From Verrucomicrobiota bacterium (GTDB lineage: Bacteria > Verrucomicrobiota > Verrucomicrobiia > Opitutales > Opitutaceae), in contig JAEXPQ010000170.1 of assembly GCA_023446735.1 (NCBI GenBank), forward strand, positions 1-21,177: a stretch of DNA of 21,177 nucleotides, given 5' to 3'. The position numbers and the translations under genes are program-made. Below the pieces are notes generated by a model that worked only from the letters and a program-made list of their open reading frames with translations, was not told the DNA's origin and did no database searches. Of this stretch, positions 1 through 7,340 are shown one piece after another; positions within the stretch are counted from its first letter, which is position 1, and each line of letters starts with the position of its first letter.

Positions 1-1
1 G

Positions 2-1417
2 ACCATCGCGGCCGACTTCAACCTGCGGCACGACGGCATCAAGCGCTACGTCAAGGACGTGCCGCCCGACAAGTCCACCGGCTCGATCATCATCGAGTTC
101 GAGAAGTGCATCAAATGCGGCCGCTGCGTCCAGGTGTGCCAGGAGATGCAGGACGTGTGGGCGCTCTCCTTCCTCGAACGCGGCATCAACACCCGCATGG
201 CTCCCGCCGGCGACATCGCGCTCGCGGAGTCGCCCTGCGTGAAGTGCGGCCAGTGCTCCGCCCACTGCCCGACCGGCGCCATCGTCGAGAACGACGAGAC
301 GGCCGCCGTCTGGGAGGCGTTGCACGACATGGGCAAGATCTGCGTCGTGCAGATCGCGCCCTCGGTGCGCGTGACCATCGGCGAGGCGTTCGGCCTGCCG
401 CCGGGCACCAACCTCACGAAGAAGCTCTACACCGCGCTGCGCCGCCTCGGCTTCCACGCCGTGTTCGACACCAACTTCTCGGCCGACGTCACCATCGTCG
501 AGGAGGCGAGCGAGTTCATCCAGCGCTTCGTCCACAAGCGCGGGCCGTTGCCGCTCATCACCTCGTGCTGCCCGGCGTGGACCGACTTCATGGAGAAAAA
601 CCACTGGGACTTCATCGACAACTTCTCCACCGCCAAGTCGCCGCAGCAGATGCTCGGCGTGCTCGCCAAGACCTACTACCCGCAGAAGGCCGGCCTCGAT
701 CCCGCGAAGCTGTGCGTCGTCTCCGTCATGCCCTGCACGGCGAAGAAGTATGAGCTCTCGCGCACCGAGGAGATGTACGCCTCCGGGTTCAAGGACGTCG
801 ACATCTGCCTCACCACCCGCGAACTGGCCCGCATGCTCAAGCAGTCGGGCATCGACTTCCTCAACCTCGAAGACGGCGCGCCCGACTCGATCCTCGGCGA
901 CTACTCCGGCGCGGGCACGATCTTCGGCGCGACCGGCGGCGTGATGGAGGCCGCGCTCCGCACCGCCTACCACTATGCCACCGGCCAGAAGCTCGGGAAG
1001 GTCGACTTCGAATCCGTGCGCGGGCTCGATGGCGTGAAGACCGCCGAGGTCGACGTGGCCGGCACCAAGGTGCGCGTGGCCGTGGCCCACGGGCTCAGTC
1101 ACGTATCCGCCGTTCTGGAGCAGGTGCGCCAGGCGCGCAACGCCGGCAAGGAGACGCCGTTCCACTTCATCGAGGTCATGGCGTGCCCCGGCGGTTGCAT
1201 CGGCGGCGGCGGCCAGCCCTACGGCGTCGACAACGAGCGCCGTCGCCTGCGCGCCGCCGGTCTCTATCAGGACGACCGCGACTGCGCCGTGCGCTGCTCG
1301 CACGAGAATCCCGAGGTCCTGCGCCTCTACGCGGATTTCCTTGGCAAGCCCAACGGTACGAAGGCCCACGAGCTCCTCCACACCCGCTACACCGCCCGCC
1401 CGCTCTACAAGCGGTGA
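2..1417 (+). CDS. hydA: [FeFe] hydrogenase catalytic subunit, 3' part
   Basis: This is the C-terminal part of an iron-only hydrogenase that interconverts protons and H2 at the H-cluster. The reading frame is open from base 2, so the true start lies upstream; the GTG at 59 is internal. Two 4Fe-4S ferredoxin motifs are visible: CIKCGRCVQVC near 107-139 and CVKCGQCSAHCP near 236-271. The three H-cluster signatures follow: TSCCPAW (about 559-579), MPCTAKK (728-748) and MACPGGC (about 1178-1198). All four H-cluster cysteines and the proton-transfer cysteine (second C of TSCCP) are present. The C-terminus, with a LHTRY-like motif, matches the small-subunit-type domain, and there is no extra C-terminal redox domain. 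The sequence resembles catalytic subunits of NAD(P)-linked multimeric [FeFe] hydrogenases. The partner subunits would lie upstream, outside the window, so that assignment is inference. Confidence 0.96.
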   Translation, partial: TIAADFNLRHDGIKRYVKDVPPDKSTGSIIIEFEKCIKCGRCVQVCQEMQDVWALSFLERGINTRMAPAGDIALAESPCVKCGQCSAHCPTGAIVENDETAAVWEALHDMGKICVVQIAPSVRVTIGEAFGLPPGTNLTKKLYTALRRLGFHAVFDTNFSADVTIVEEASEFIQRFVHKRGPLPLITSCCPAWTDFMEKNHWDFIDNFSTAKSPQQMLGVLAKTYYPQKAGLDPAKLCVVSVMPCTAKKYELSRTEEMYASGFKDVDICLTTRELARMLKQSGIDFLNLEDGAPDSILGDYSGAGTIFGATGGVMEAALRTAYHYATGQKLGKVDFESVRGLDGVKTAEVDVAGTKVRVAVAHGLSHVSAVLEQVRQARNAGKETPFHFIEVMACPGGCIGGGGQPYGVDNERRRLRAAGLYQDDRDCAVRCSHENPEVLRLYADFLGKPNGTKAHELLHTRYTARPLYKR

Positions 1418-1475
1418 GGCTGTTGATCTTCGCCTAACAGGCTGACGGGCGGTTCCTCAACAAACCGAGGGATTT

Positions 1476-1574
1476 GCCGAGCGAACGGACGGCGGCGGAG
1501 CGCCGTCCCTACCTCGCCAGTCCAATGCGCGAGTTTCTATAGGTAGGGACGTTTCTCCGAACGTCCGTTCGCTC
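1476..1574. repeat. Nested inverted repeat, copy 1
   Basis: GAGCGAACGGACG (1479-1491) is exactly repeated in inverted form as CGTCCGTTCGCTC (1562-1574). Inside lies a second exact inverted pair, CGTCCCTACC (1504-1513) and GGTAGGGACG (1542-1551). A local hairpin with an 8-bp stem (1487-1494 with 1501-1508) overlaps the left side. The pattern GCCGAGYGARCGGACGGC followed by CCGTCCCTACCTCG is shared with the neighbouring copy at 1635-1697. This looks like a REP- or MITE-type intergenic repeat family and has no coding capacity. Confidence 0.75.
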
Positions 1575-1634
1575 CGCCCGCGGCATCCCTTCCGTTCCCG
1601 TGCAGCTGAACGACGCAGTGAAATGATGCCTGGG

Positions 1635-1697
1635 GGTAGGGCGGGACCGCTGGGCCCGCCGAGTGAGCGGACGGCCCAGCGGTCCGTCCCTACCTCG
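1635..1697. repeat. Long palindromic repeat, copy 2
   Basis: The left arm at 1635-1656 and right arm at 1673-1694 are inverted repeats of 22 bp with two mismatches, around a 16-base loop (1657-1672). The loop contains GCCGAGTGAGCGGAC, matching GCCGAGCGAACGGAC of the first copy at three-base resolution apart from two transitions. Both copies end in CCGTCCCTACCTCG. The stem could form a strong RNA hairpin downstream of the hydrogenase gene or upstream of the receptor gene. The loop sequence is conserved while the arm sequence varies, as expected of a family. Confidence 0.78.
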
Positions 1698-1744
1698 TCC
1701 TTCCCCGCCTTGCGCTCGGCGCCGAAGGCTGGAAGAACTTCCCC

Positions 1745-3862
1745 GTGCCACCCCGCCGCGCCCGCACTCGCCGGATACCGCTCCTCGCGCGGCTGGGGCT
1801 TTTGCTTGGGGCGTGGCGGCTCCACGCCGCCGAGCCGCCGCCGTCGGCCGCTGCCGCGGAGAACTTCGAGTTTGTCGAGCTGCCGGTCTTCATCGTGGAG
1901 GGCGTGCACGAACGGCCGGAACGCCGCGGGCTCGGACACGGCGCGGTGACCGTGAGTCCGGTCGCGTCGCTCACGGGCGCGCTGGCCGCAACTCCGGGAC
2001 TGGTTCTGCAGGAGAGCGGCGACGGCTTCTACCCGCCGCGAATCACCGTGCGCGGCTCCGGCCTGCAGAGCGCGCCAGTCAGCCGCGGGCTGCTGCTGCG
2101 CCTCGACTCGCTCCCGCTCAACGCGGCCGACGGCTCCTTCAATCTCGCGCTGCTCGAACCGGGATTCTTCGGCACGTCGTTGTTCCAGCCGGGCGCGGCG
2201 GATTCGGCGGCCGCGGTCCAGACGCTGGGTGGCGCGATCGACCTGGAGTGGTGGAGACCCGCGCGCGAAACGCCGTCGGCCGCCTCGGTCACGGTCGGCA
2301 GCGACGGCCTGGTCCGTGTCGTCGGGCGGAGCGCAGTCGGCGCGAGCTACGACGAGACGACGAAACGAACCTCGCCGCTCTGGACCGGCGCCGTCGGCCT
2401 CACGCGGAGCGATGGTTGGCGTCCCCACAGTGCGCAGGAGCGGATCGCGGCGGCGGGCCGCGCCGAGTGGGTGTCGGCGAGCCGACTGTCGCACTCGCTC
2501 TCCCTCTATGTGGCCCGCGCCGACCTGCGCATCCCCGGCCCGCTGACCGTGGCGGGGGTTTGGCAGGATCCGTCGGCGATCACTGCGGCGGCCGTGGTCG
2601 ACCAACCGCGGCGCACGACCGATCTCGCCCGTGCGGTCTATCAGGCGCGCTGGCCGGCCACGGGCCTCGAGGCGGCCCTCGGTATCCAGGCGATGGACGA
2701 CGATTTCCGCCAGCTGCGCGCCAACGGTGTCGCCCGCACCCGCGGCGGCGATGTGCTCGGGCGCGTGGCGGGCGGCTGGTATCTCGGCGACGTGAAATGG
2801 ACGGCGGGGCTCGCCGCGACCTGCGGCGAACGCACGCAGGAGCGCTGGGCGAATGCCGGCGGGCGCGCCGGCGCGCTGTTCGCCGACCTCCAGTTGAGCG
2901 CCGGCACGGCCAGCGGCTGGCTCGACGCGACCTGGAAGCCGCACCGGCTCGTCACGGTCACCGGCGGAGTCTCCGCGCTCGCGGCGCGCCGCGCGGCCGA
3001 CGGCACCGCCACCGCGGAAGGCCGTTTCACCACGACCGCGCTCGCGCCACACCTCGAGATCGCGGCCTCGCCCTCGAACCGGCGGCTGATCGAAGCCTTC
3101 GTGCGTGCCGAGCGCGGCGCGGAGGCTCCGACGTTCGACGACCTGCTCGCCGTGCGCGGCACCGCGCCCAACCTCGCGCTCGGTTGGACACCGCTGCGCA
3201 TCCAAACAGCGGACACGGTGGCGGTCGGCGTACGCGGCCGGTTCGGTCAGCCCGTTACCGGCGCCGACTGGATCAGCTTCGAGCTCACCGCCTATGCCGC
3301 CGACTGGCACGACGAGCTGCTCCGTCTCGCGAATCCGAGCGGCGCGCCGCGCGGCACCGTCAACGCGGGCACGACGCGGCACCGCGGCGTGGAGAGCCAA
3401 CTGCGCTGGCGGCTCCTGGACACGCTGCGCTTGCCGCAGGGGTGGGCGGCACTGGACCTCACGGTCACGCACACGTGGAGCGATGCGCGGTTCAACCATG
3501 ATCCGGTTTATGGTGACCGCCGCCTGGCCGGGCTGCCGCCGCACGTCGGCTCGGCGCAGTTGGTATTCGCGGCACAGCAGGAGGGCCCGTTCGCCGCGCT
3601 CGGCGCCAGCTGGGTTGCTGGCACGACCTACGCCGACCACGCCAACACGCTCGGCTTCGCCGGCTACACCCTCGCCAACGCCCAGCTCGGCTGGAAGGCG
3701 CGCCGCTGGACGGCGTCGCTCGCGGTCGCCAACCTCTTCGATCGCCGGTACATCGCGTCCACCGCCGGCGTGCTCGACCTCGCCCGCACCCCCGCCACCA
3801 CCGCCCTCTTCCTCCCCGGAAACCCCCGCTCGTTCACCGCCACCTTCGAGTGGCGGTGGTGA
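1745..3862 (+). CDS. TonB-dependent outer-membrane receptor
   Basis: A 705-aa outer-membrane gated channel that would import a ligand using energy from TonB-ExbBD. The GTG start gives a good signal peptide: an Arg-rich n-region, the hydrophobic stretch LLARLGLLLGAW, and probable cleavage after HAA near residue 29. A putative TonB box lies around LPVFIVEG (residues 45-55). The plug domain follows at about 60-165, with PGLVLQESG, an ITVRGSG segment and LGGAIDLEW. The rest (about 165-705) is alternating beta-barrel sequence with the usual late NLFDRRY motif. It ends in the aromatic residue W after FTATFEWRW, as outer-membrane barrels do. Length is normal for the family. No neighbour reveals the substrate, and no TonB, siderophore, cobalamin or glycoside gene is near. 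A weak GGAAG lies about 10 bases before the start. The family call is firm; the substrate is unknown. Confidence 0.9.
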   Translation: MPPRRARTRRIPLLARLGLLLGAWRLHAAEPPPSAAAAENFEFVELPVFIVEGVHERPERRGLGHGAVTVSPVASLTGALAATPGLVLQESGDGFYPPRITVRGSGLQSAPVSRGLLLRLDSLPLNAADGSFNLALLEPGFFGTSLFQPGAADSAAAVQTLGGAIDLEWWRPARETPSAASVTVGSDGLVRVVGRSAVGASYDETTKRTSPLWTGAVGLTRSDGWRPHSAQERIAAAGRAEWVSASRLSHSLSLYVARADLRIPGPLTVAGVWQDPSAITAAAVVDQPRRTTDLARAVYQARWPATGLEAALGIQAMDDDFRQLRANGVARTRGGDVLGRVAGGWYLGDVKWTAGLAATCGERTQERWANAGGRAGALFADLQLSAGTASGWLDATWKPHRLVTVTGGVSALAARRAADGTATAEGRFTTTALAPHLEIAASPSNRRLIEAFVRAERGAEAPTFDDLLAVRGTAPNLALGWTPLRIQTADTVAVGVRGRFGQPVTGADWISFELTAYAADWHDELLRLANPSGAPRGTVNAGTTRHRGVESQLRWRLLDTLRLPQGWAALDLTVTHTWSDARFNHDPVYGDRRLAGLPPHVGSAQLVFAAQQEGPFAALGASWVAGTTYADHANTLGFAGYTLANAQLGWKARRWTASLAVANLFDRRYIASTAGVLDLARTPATTALFLPGNPRSFTATFEWRW

Positions 3863-3867
3863 GGGCA

Positions 3868-3999
3868 CGTGGCCCGGGGCTTCAGCCCGGGCCGGCGGAT
3901 ACGAGGTGGCGACACCGGCGCGAGCGGAGTCCGGGGCTGGGAAGGGCGCGCCTGCGGTGGGCGACGTCGCACGGCGGGGGCTGAAGCACCCCGCCACGG
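3868..3999. repeat. Hairpin-ended intergenic element between convergent genes
   Basis: A 23-base hairpin at 3871-3893 (GGCCCGGGGCT, then TC, then AGCCCGGGCC) lies just after the receptor stop. A second hairpin at 3973-3995 (GGCGGGG, 9-base loop, CCCCGCC) lies before the 3' end of rnk. The two ends are imperfect inverted copies of one another sharing CGTGGC...GCTTCAGCCC. The roughly 130-bp unit therefore has terminal inverted repeats, like a MITE or REP pair. It may also act as a bidirectional terminator for the two convergent genes, although no T-tract follows either stem. Confidence 0.6.
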
Positions 4000-4014
4000 G
4001 GCCGGAGTTGGTGA

Positions 4015-4461
4015 CTAGGCTCGTGCCCCCGCCGCGGTCGGGGTGCCACCGAGCAGGCGGACGAGGAACGCATCGGCGGCCTCGCCGGTGATGGGGGCCT
4101 CGCCGTGGGTGACGGCGACAATGCGCAACCGGCGGGCGCCGCCGGGGGTCGGCCACGAGACCTCGTCGCCCACGCGGTAGCCGAGCAGGGCGGTGCCGAT
4201 GGGCGAGAGCACGGAGAGGCGGCGCGCCTCGGCGTCGGCGTGTTGCGGGAGCGTGAGCGTGTACTCCTCGTTCTCGGACGAATCGAGGTCGACGAAGCCG
4301 ACGCGCGAGTTCATCGCGACGATGTCGGCGGGGAAGTTCTCGCGCGGCAGGACGGTGGCGGCAGCCAGTTCGTCGCGCAGCGAGGCGCGGCCCGCCGCCT
4401 CGGGGTGACGGGAGAGCAGGAGGCTGAGTTGGAGGTAATCGTCTTTGCGGATGTGGATCAT
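4015..4461 (-). CDS. rnk: Rnk-type GreA/GreB-fold RNA polymerase-binding protein
   Basis: This 148-aa protein matches Rnk (regulator of nucleoside diphosphate kinase). In that family a short N-terminal helical part precedes a GreA/GreB-like C-terminal FKBP-fold domain that binds RNA polymerase near the secondary channel. Visible hallmarks are PADIVAMNSRV (about 44-54), the following beta-rich stretch, LSVLSPIGTALLG (about 82-94) and YRVGDEVSW. It is slightly longer than E. coli Rnk (136 aa). The N-terminal arm is too short for the long GreA coiled coil, so transcript cleavage is not expected. The ATG shares bases with the upstream reductase-fold gene's TGA (ATGA overlap at 4458-4461), which suggests translational coupling as the last gene of a leftward unit. 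No independent ribosome-binding site is evident. Family assignment is strong; cellular role is known only by homology. Confidence 0.88.
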   Translation of the reverse strand: MIHIRKDDYLQLSLLLSRHPEAAGRASLRDELAAATVLPRENFPADIVAMNSRVGFVDLDSSENEEYTLTLPQHADAEARRLSVLSPIGTALLGYRVGDEVSWPTPGGARRLRIVAVTHGEAPITGEAADAFLVRLLGGTPTAAGARA

Positions 4462-5450
4462 GATGCGGAGTGGTTTGGAGTGGATTGGAGGGAGGAGAGA
4501 AGTTCGTGGCCGTTCGGCTCATGGAAGCCGGGCGTGGCGACCGGCGGGGCGGCGCGGCCGACCTGGAGCAGTTCGTGGAACGCGAGCTCGATCCGCGCGG
4601 CGCGGCGCAGGTCCTCGACCTCGGGCGGGGTGGAGGCCGGGACGAGGACCGCGCTCACCGTCGGATCGGCGAGCGTCCACGCGAGGGCGACATGGCGCGG
4701 CGGCAGGCCGCGCTCGCGCGCGATCTGCGCGATCGCACAGCCGGCCGAATCGCGGACCGGATACGGACGCAGGACGCTGCGCGGGCGTTCGTCGTCGGTC
4801 GGGCCGGTGTAGGGTGGTCGCACGACGAGCCCGAGGCGCTGGTGGCGGGCGAGATCGCGGAGCTCCTGCCACGAACCGGTGTCCGCGGGAGGCGCGAGCT
4901 CGGTCTGGAGCGTGTCCAGTCGCGAGAGGCGTCGCCGGTCGGCATGCCCGATCCACTCCATCGCGCGCCAAGCGGGGAACCCGCCGCCGCCGAGGTGGCG
5001 GAACATACCACTGCGCTGGAGGTACTCGACGGCGACGAGGGTGTCGTCGACCGGGAGCCCGTCGGTCCAGCGGATGAGCAGCAGGTCGAGGTACGTGGTG
5101 CCGAGGCGGCGCAGGGCGCGCTCGCACCTCAAGCGGATCTCCGCGGCGAGGCGGAAGTAGCTCGAGAGGGAGGGAAGGTGGACGCAGTATGCGAGCACCA
5201 CATCGGGGCGGGCAATCCGGCGGCTGTGAAGCCATCGGCCGACGAGCGTCTCGGAGAGCGCGCCGACTCCGGACTCGCCCGCGTCGTCGCCGCTGTCGGC
5301 CTGGAGCTGGATGAAGGTGCTGCCTACCTCGCGGAAGGCGTCGAGCACGGTGTCGGCGCCGGCTGCGGCGGGGTGCCAACCCAGCGCCGCGGCGTCGAGA
5401 CAGTACTCGGAGACGAGAAGGTCGGTCCGGCCAAGTTTGCGTTGTTTCAT
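4458..5450 (-). CDS. Aldo/keto reductase-fold protein lacking catalytic tetrad (copy 1)
   Basis: A 330-aa protein beginning MKQRKLGRTDLLVSE, a typical aldo/keto reductase start; the open frame extends upstream but only from this ATG does homology begin. The (beta/alpha)8 landmarks are recognisable: GRWL (71-74), RCERALRRLGTTYLDLLLIRW (108-128), FPAWR and AWTLADPTVSAVL. The catalytic tetrad Asp-Tyr-Lys-His is missing. By alignment with canonical family sequence, the FID position is FIQ (Q48), the Tyr is S53, the ATK lysine is C89 and the LIH histidine is R127. The SNF nicotinamide-contact segment is also altered (GGGGFPAWR). It therefore probably does not perform NADPH-dependent carbonyl reduction and may bind a ligand or partner. 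It lies 14 bp downstream of the metallophosphoesterase and overlaps rnk by ATGA. A paralogue with the same losses lies at 6333-7340. Confidence 0.85.
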   Translation of the reverse strand: MKQRKLGRTDLLVSEYCLDAAALGWHPAAAGADTVLDAFREVGSTFIQLQADSGDDAGESGVGALSETLVGRWLHSRRIARPDVVLAYCVHLPSLSSYFRLAAEIRLRCERALRRLGTTYLDLLLIRWTDGLPVDDTLVAVEYLQRSGMFRHLGGGGFPAWRAMEWIGHADRRRLSRLDTLQTELAPPADTGSWQELRDLARHQRLGLVVRPPYTGPTDDERPRSVLRPYPVRDSAGCAIAQIARERGLPPRHVALAWTLADPTVSAVLVPASTPPEVEDLRRAARIELAFHELLQVGRAAPPVATPGFHEPNGHELLSSLQSTPNHSAS

Positions 5451-5464
5451 GGCGGTGGTTGGGT

Positions 5465-6190
5465 TCAGGCGGAGAGTTGCTGGTGCTCGTGCTCGGTGAT
5501 GGACGGGGCGGCGGGCCACAGGACCGTCTCGGAGTACGATCCGATCGGTCCCTCGGTCACGCGGGTGGCCGCGAAGCGGTCCGGGTCGATGAGGATGTGC
5601 TGCGGGATGCGGCTGCCGCGGGAGCAACCCGGGTTGAGGTAGATCGTGCCGTCCTCCTCGTGGAACCACGCCTCGGGATGATGGACGTGGCCGGAGAGCA
5701 CGAGCCGTGGCCGGTGCTCCCGGACGAGGGCCGGGAGGCCCTTGTCGCCGAGGTCGATGCCGTATTCGCTGCGTGCGACCGGGGTGTCGGTCGGCGGCAG
5801 GTGGACGAGCCAGATGTCGGCGGTCCCGCGCGGCGCCTCGTGGTAGCCGGCGACCTCGATCGACCGGCCGTGGAGGAACGCGGTGTCGCCGTCGACGCGC
5901 AGGCGCGGACGGGAGAGTGCACGCAGCCAGGTGGCCGGCCGCCGGGGCTGACCAGGAGGGAGGAACTCGAGGTCGCTGTTGCCACTGCACACGCACACCG
6001 GACGCGGATGCAGCGTCAGCCACTCGGCGATGAGCGCCGCCTGGCGGTGGAACGGGATTCCCCGGCTCTGGTCGAGGAGGTCGCCGGAGATGCAGAGCAG
6101 GTCGTGGTGCGGCGCGGACTCGTGCAGCCAGGCGAACCAGCGCTCGGTGAAGTGGAGATCGGTGACGTGAAGAATGGTCATGGCGGGCAT
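5465..6190 (-). CDS. Calcineurin-like metallophosphoesterase
   Basis: A 241-aa cytoplasmic metallophosphoesterase with the full dinuclear-metal motif set. The residues are D11 and H13 (VTDLHF), D37 (SGDLLD), N71 (GNSD), H130 (LVHLPP) and H168/H170 (SGHVHH). A late NPGCSRGS matches the NPGS segment of small YfcE/Icc-like phosphodiesterases. The usual GNHE/GNHD motif is GNSD here, a substitution compatible with YfcE-like GNCD members. It would hydrolyse a phosphomonoester or phosphodiester; the substrate cannot be read from sequence. Starts at 6190 (MPAM) or 6181 (MTIL) are both possible, and the latter begins directly at the first beta strand. The gene is the second of a leftward block, 142 bp after one reductase-fold gene and 14 bp before the next, so functional linkage with them is inferred. 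Confidence 0.9.
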   Translation of the reverse strand: MPAMTILHVTDLHFTERWFAWLHESAPHHDLLCISGDLLDQSRGIPFHRQAALIAEWLTLHPRPVCVCSGNSDLEFLPPGQPRRPATWLRALSRPRLRVDGDTAFLHGRSIEVAGYHEAPRGTADIWLVHLPPTDTPVARSEYGIDLGDKGLPALVREHRPRLVLSGHVHHPEAWFHEEDGTIYLNPGCSRGSRIPQHILIDPDRFAATRVTEGPIGSYSETVLWPAAPSITEHEHQQLSA

Positions 6191-6300
6191 TGTCGGGGTG
6201 TTCTACTGACGCGGGGAGGGCCGGCCGCGAAGTGGGCGGGCAGGCGGAGGCAAGGGAGGGCGCGATGGCCTCCCGGAGGGCGGGCGGAGCGGTGGTCGCC

Positions 6301-6330
6301 GGCTCCGCGGCCCGGCGTGGCGGCGGAGCC
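6301..6330 (-). terminator. Possible hairpin after second reductase-fold gene
   Basis: GGCTCCGC (6301-6308) pairs exactly with GCGGAGCC (6323-6330) around a 14-base loop, immediately 3' of the minus-strand stop at 6333. No T-run follows on the minus strand, so it may only slow polymerase or protect RNA. It may separate the first gene of the leftward block from the other three. Confidence 0.3.
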
Positions 6331-6332
6331 GC

Positions 6333-7340
6333 TCAGCCGGGGGCCGTGGCGAGCACGCGCTCCGGCGCAGGCTCGAACGACGACGGGCCCGTCGGGGCCG
6401 GAGTCCAGGGATGCCGCAGGAGCACCTGCTCCTCGTGGGACAGGCGGCCGGCGGCGCCCTGCATCCACTCTGCGAGTTGGCCCGGCGAGGTGGCGTGGAC
6501 CACCGCGGTGGCGACAGCCGGGTGGTTCAGGACCCAGGCGAGCTCGGTCTGGGCGAGCGTGGCCCCGCGGCGTTGGGCGACCCAGGCGAGGCGCTCGCGG
6601 ACGCTGAGCTGATGGGTGGAGGGCAGCAGCGCCGCCAAACGCAGGTCACGGGGTGGGGCGTCCACGCGTTGCGCGAGCGTGCTGGCGGCGAGTGGCGTGC
6701 GGGCGAGAAACGCCAGCCGATGCTCGGCGCACAGCTCCGCGTACTCGCGTTCGAACGGGCGCGGGTCGAGCAGCGAGAAGGCGGCTTGGACTGTCTCCAG
6801 CGAGGGGAGCGTGGCCTGTTGGGCGACCGCGTTCGCGGTGGCGATCCGCCACGCGGGGAAGCCGGCGGCGCCGAGCCGCAGGACGCGGCTCTGGCGCACG
6901 AGCGGCCAGAGCGCCTCCAGCAGACGCTCGATCGGCCCGAAGTCCTCGCGCCACTCGATCTGAAGCAGGTCGAAGTATTCGGTATTCAGACGCTGCAGCG
7001 AGGCCTCGCAGTTCGCGCGGACGCGCACGGCGAAGTCGGCGGCGGCGCACAGGCGCGCGCCGAGGAAGACCCGCCCGGCGAGGACGAGCCCGCGCCGGCG
7101 CTCGGGGTCCTGCGCCAGCCAGCGGCCGACGAGGTGCTCGCCCGGAGCGGCGAATAGCACCCCGTTCTCGGGATCGCGGCACCACACGGCGCTGGTTTCG
7201 ACGAGGTTGCCGCCCTGCGTACGGTAGAGGTCGAGGATGGCGGCGGCTTCGGCCGCGCTGGTGCGCCAACCGAAACGGGCGGTGCCGAGCGCGAGCGAGG
7301 AGATGGTGAGGTCGGTGCGACCGAAGAGACGGTGATCCAT
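6333..7340 (-). CDS. Aldo/keto reductase-fold protein lacking catalytic tetrad (copy 2)
   Basis: A 335-aa paralogue of the protein at 4458-5450, starting MDHRLFGRTDLTISSLALG. The frame continues upstream, but that extension is Pro/Arg-rich with no family similarity. The fold is clear: FGWRTSAAEA (23-32), GRWL (72-75), ANCEASLQRLNTEYFDLLQI (109-128), GAAGFPAWR and ELAWVLNHPAVATAVV. The catalytic residues are replaced. The Asp position is E48 (LVE), the Tyr is W53, the Lys of ATK is R90 (AGR) and the His is E129 (QIEW). The two copies align without gaps at positions 48 and 53, so this is shared divergence rather than sequencing noise. The C-terminal cofactor-binding segment lacks the usual G...R/K...N pattern. 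It is probably a pseudoenzyme or has acquired a different chemistry. It is the first gene of the leftward block, and no clear promoter or ribosome-binding site was found. Confidence 0.85.
   Translation of the reverse strand: MDHRLFGRTDLTISSLALGTARFGWRTSAAEAAAILDLYRTQGGNLVETSAVWCRDPENGVLFAAPGEHLVGRWLAQDPERRRGLVLAGRVFLGARLCAAADFAVRVRANCEASLQRLNTEYFDLLQIEWREDFGPIERLLEALWPLVRQSRVLRLGAAGFPAWRIATANAVAQQATLPSLETVQAAFSLLDPRPFEREYAELCAEHRLAFLARTPLAASTLAQRVDAPPRDLRLAALLPSTHQLSVRERLAWVAQRRGATLAQTELAWVLNHPAVATAVVHATSPGQLAEWMQGAAGRLSHEEQVLLRHPWTPAPTGPSSFEPAPERVLATAPG

Larger units (their letters stand above)
1418..1744. other. Intergenic region with palindromic repeats
   Basis: There is no convincing gene in these 327 bases. 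The stretch holds two related palindromic repeats, listed separately. A short GCCT/AGGC hairpin just after the hydrogenase stop (about 1430-1442) is too weak to call a terminator. I found no clear promoter for the receptor gene that follows. Confidence 0.6.

Noticed and set aside
1457..4522. Very long minus-strand open frame (about 1021 codons) opposite the TonB-dependent receptor
   Set aside because: Its product is Arg/Ala/Gly/Pro-rich with no domain. The plus strand has a clear receptor with signal peptide, plug and C-terminal aromatic residue. Long antisense frames are expected in high-GC DNA.
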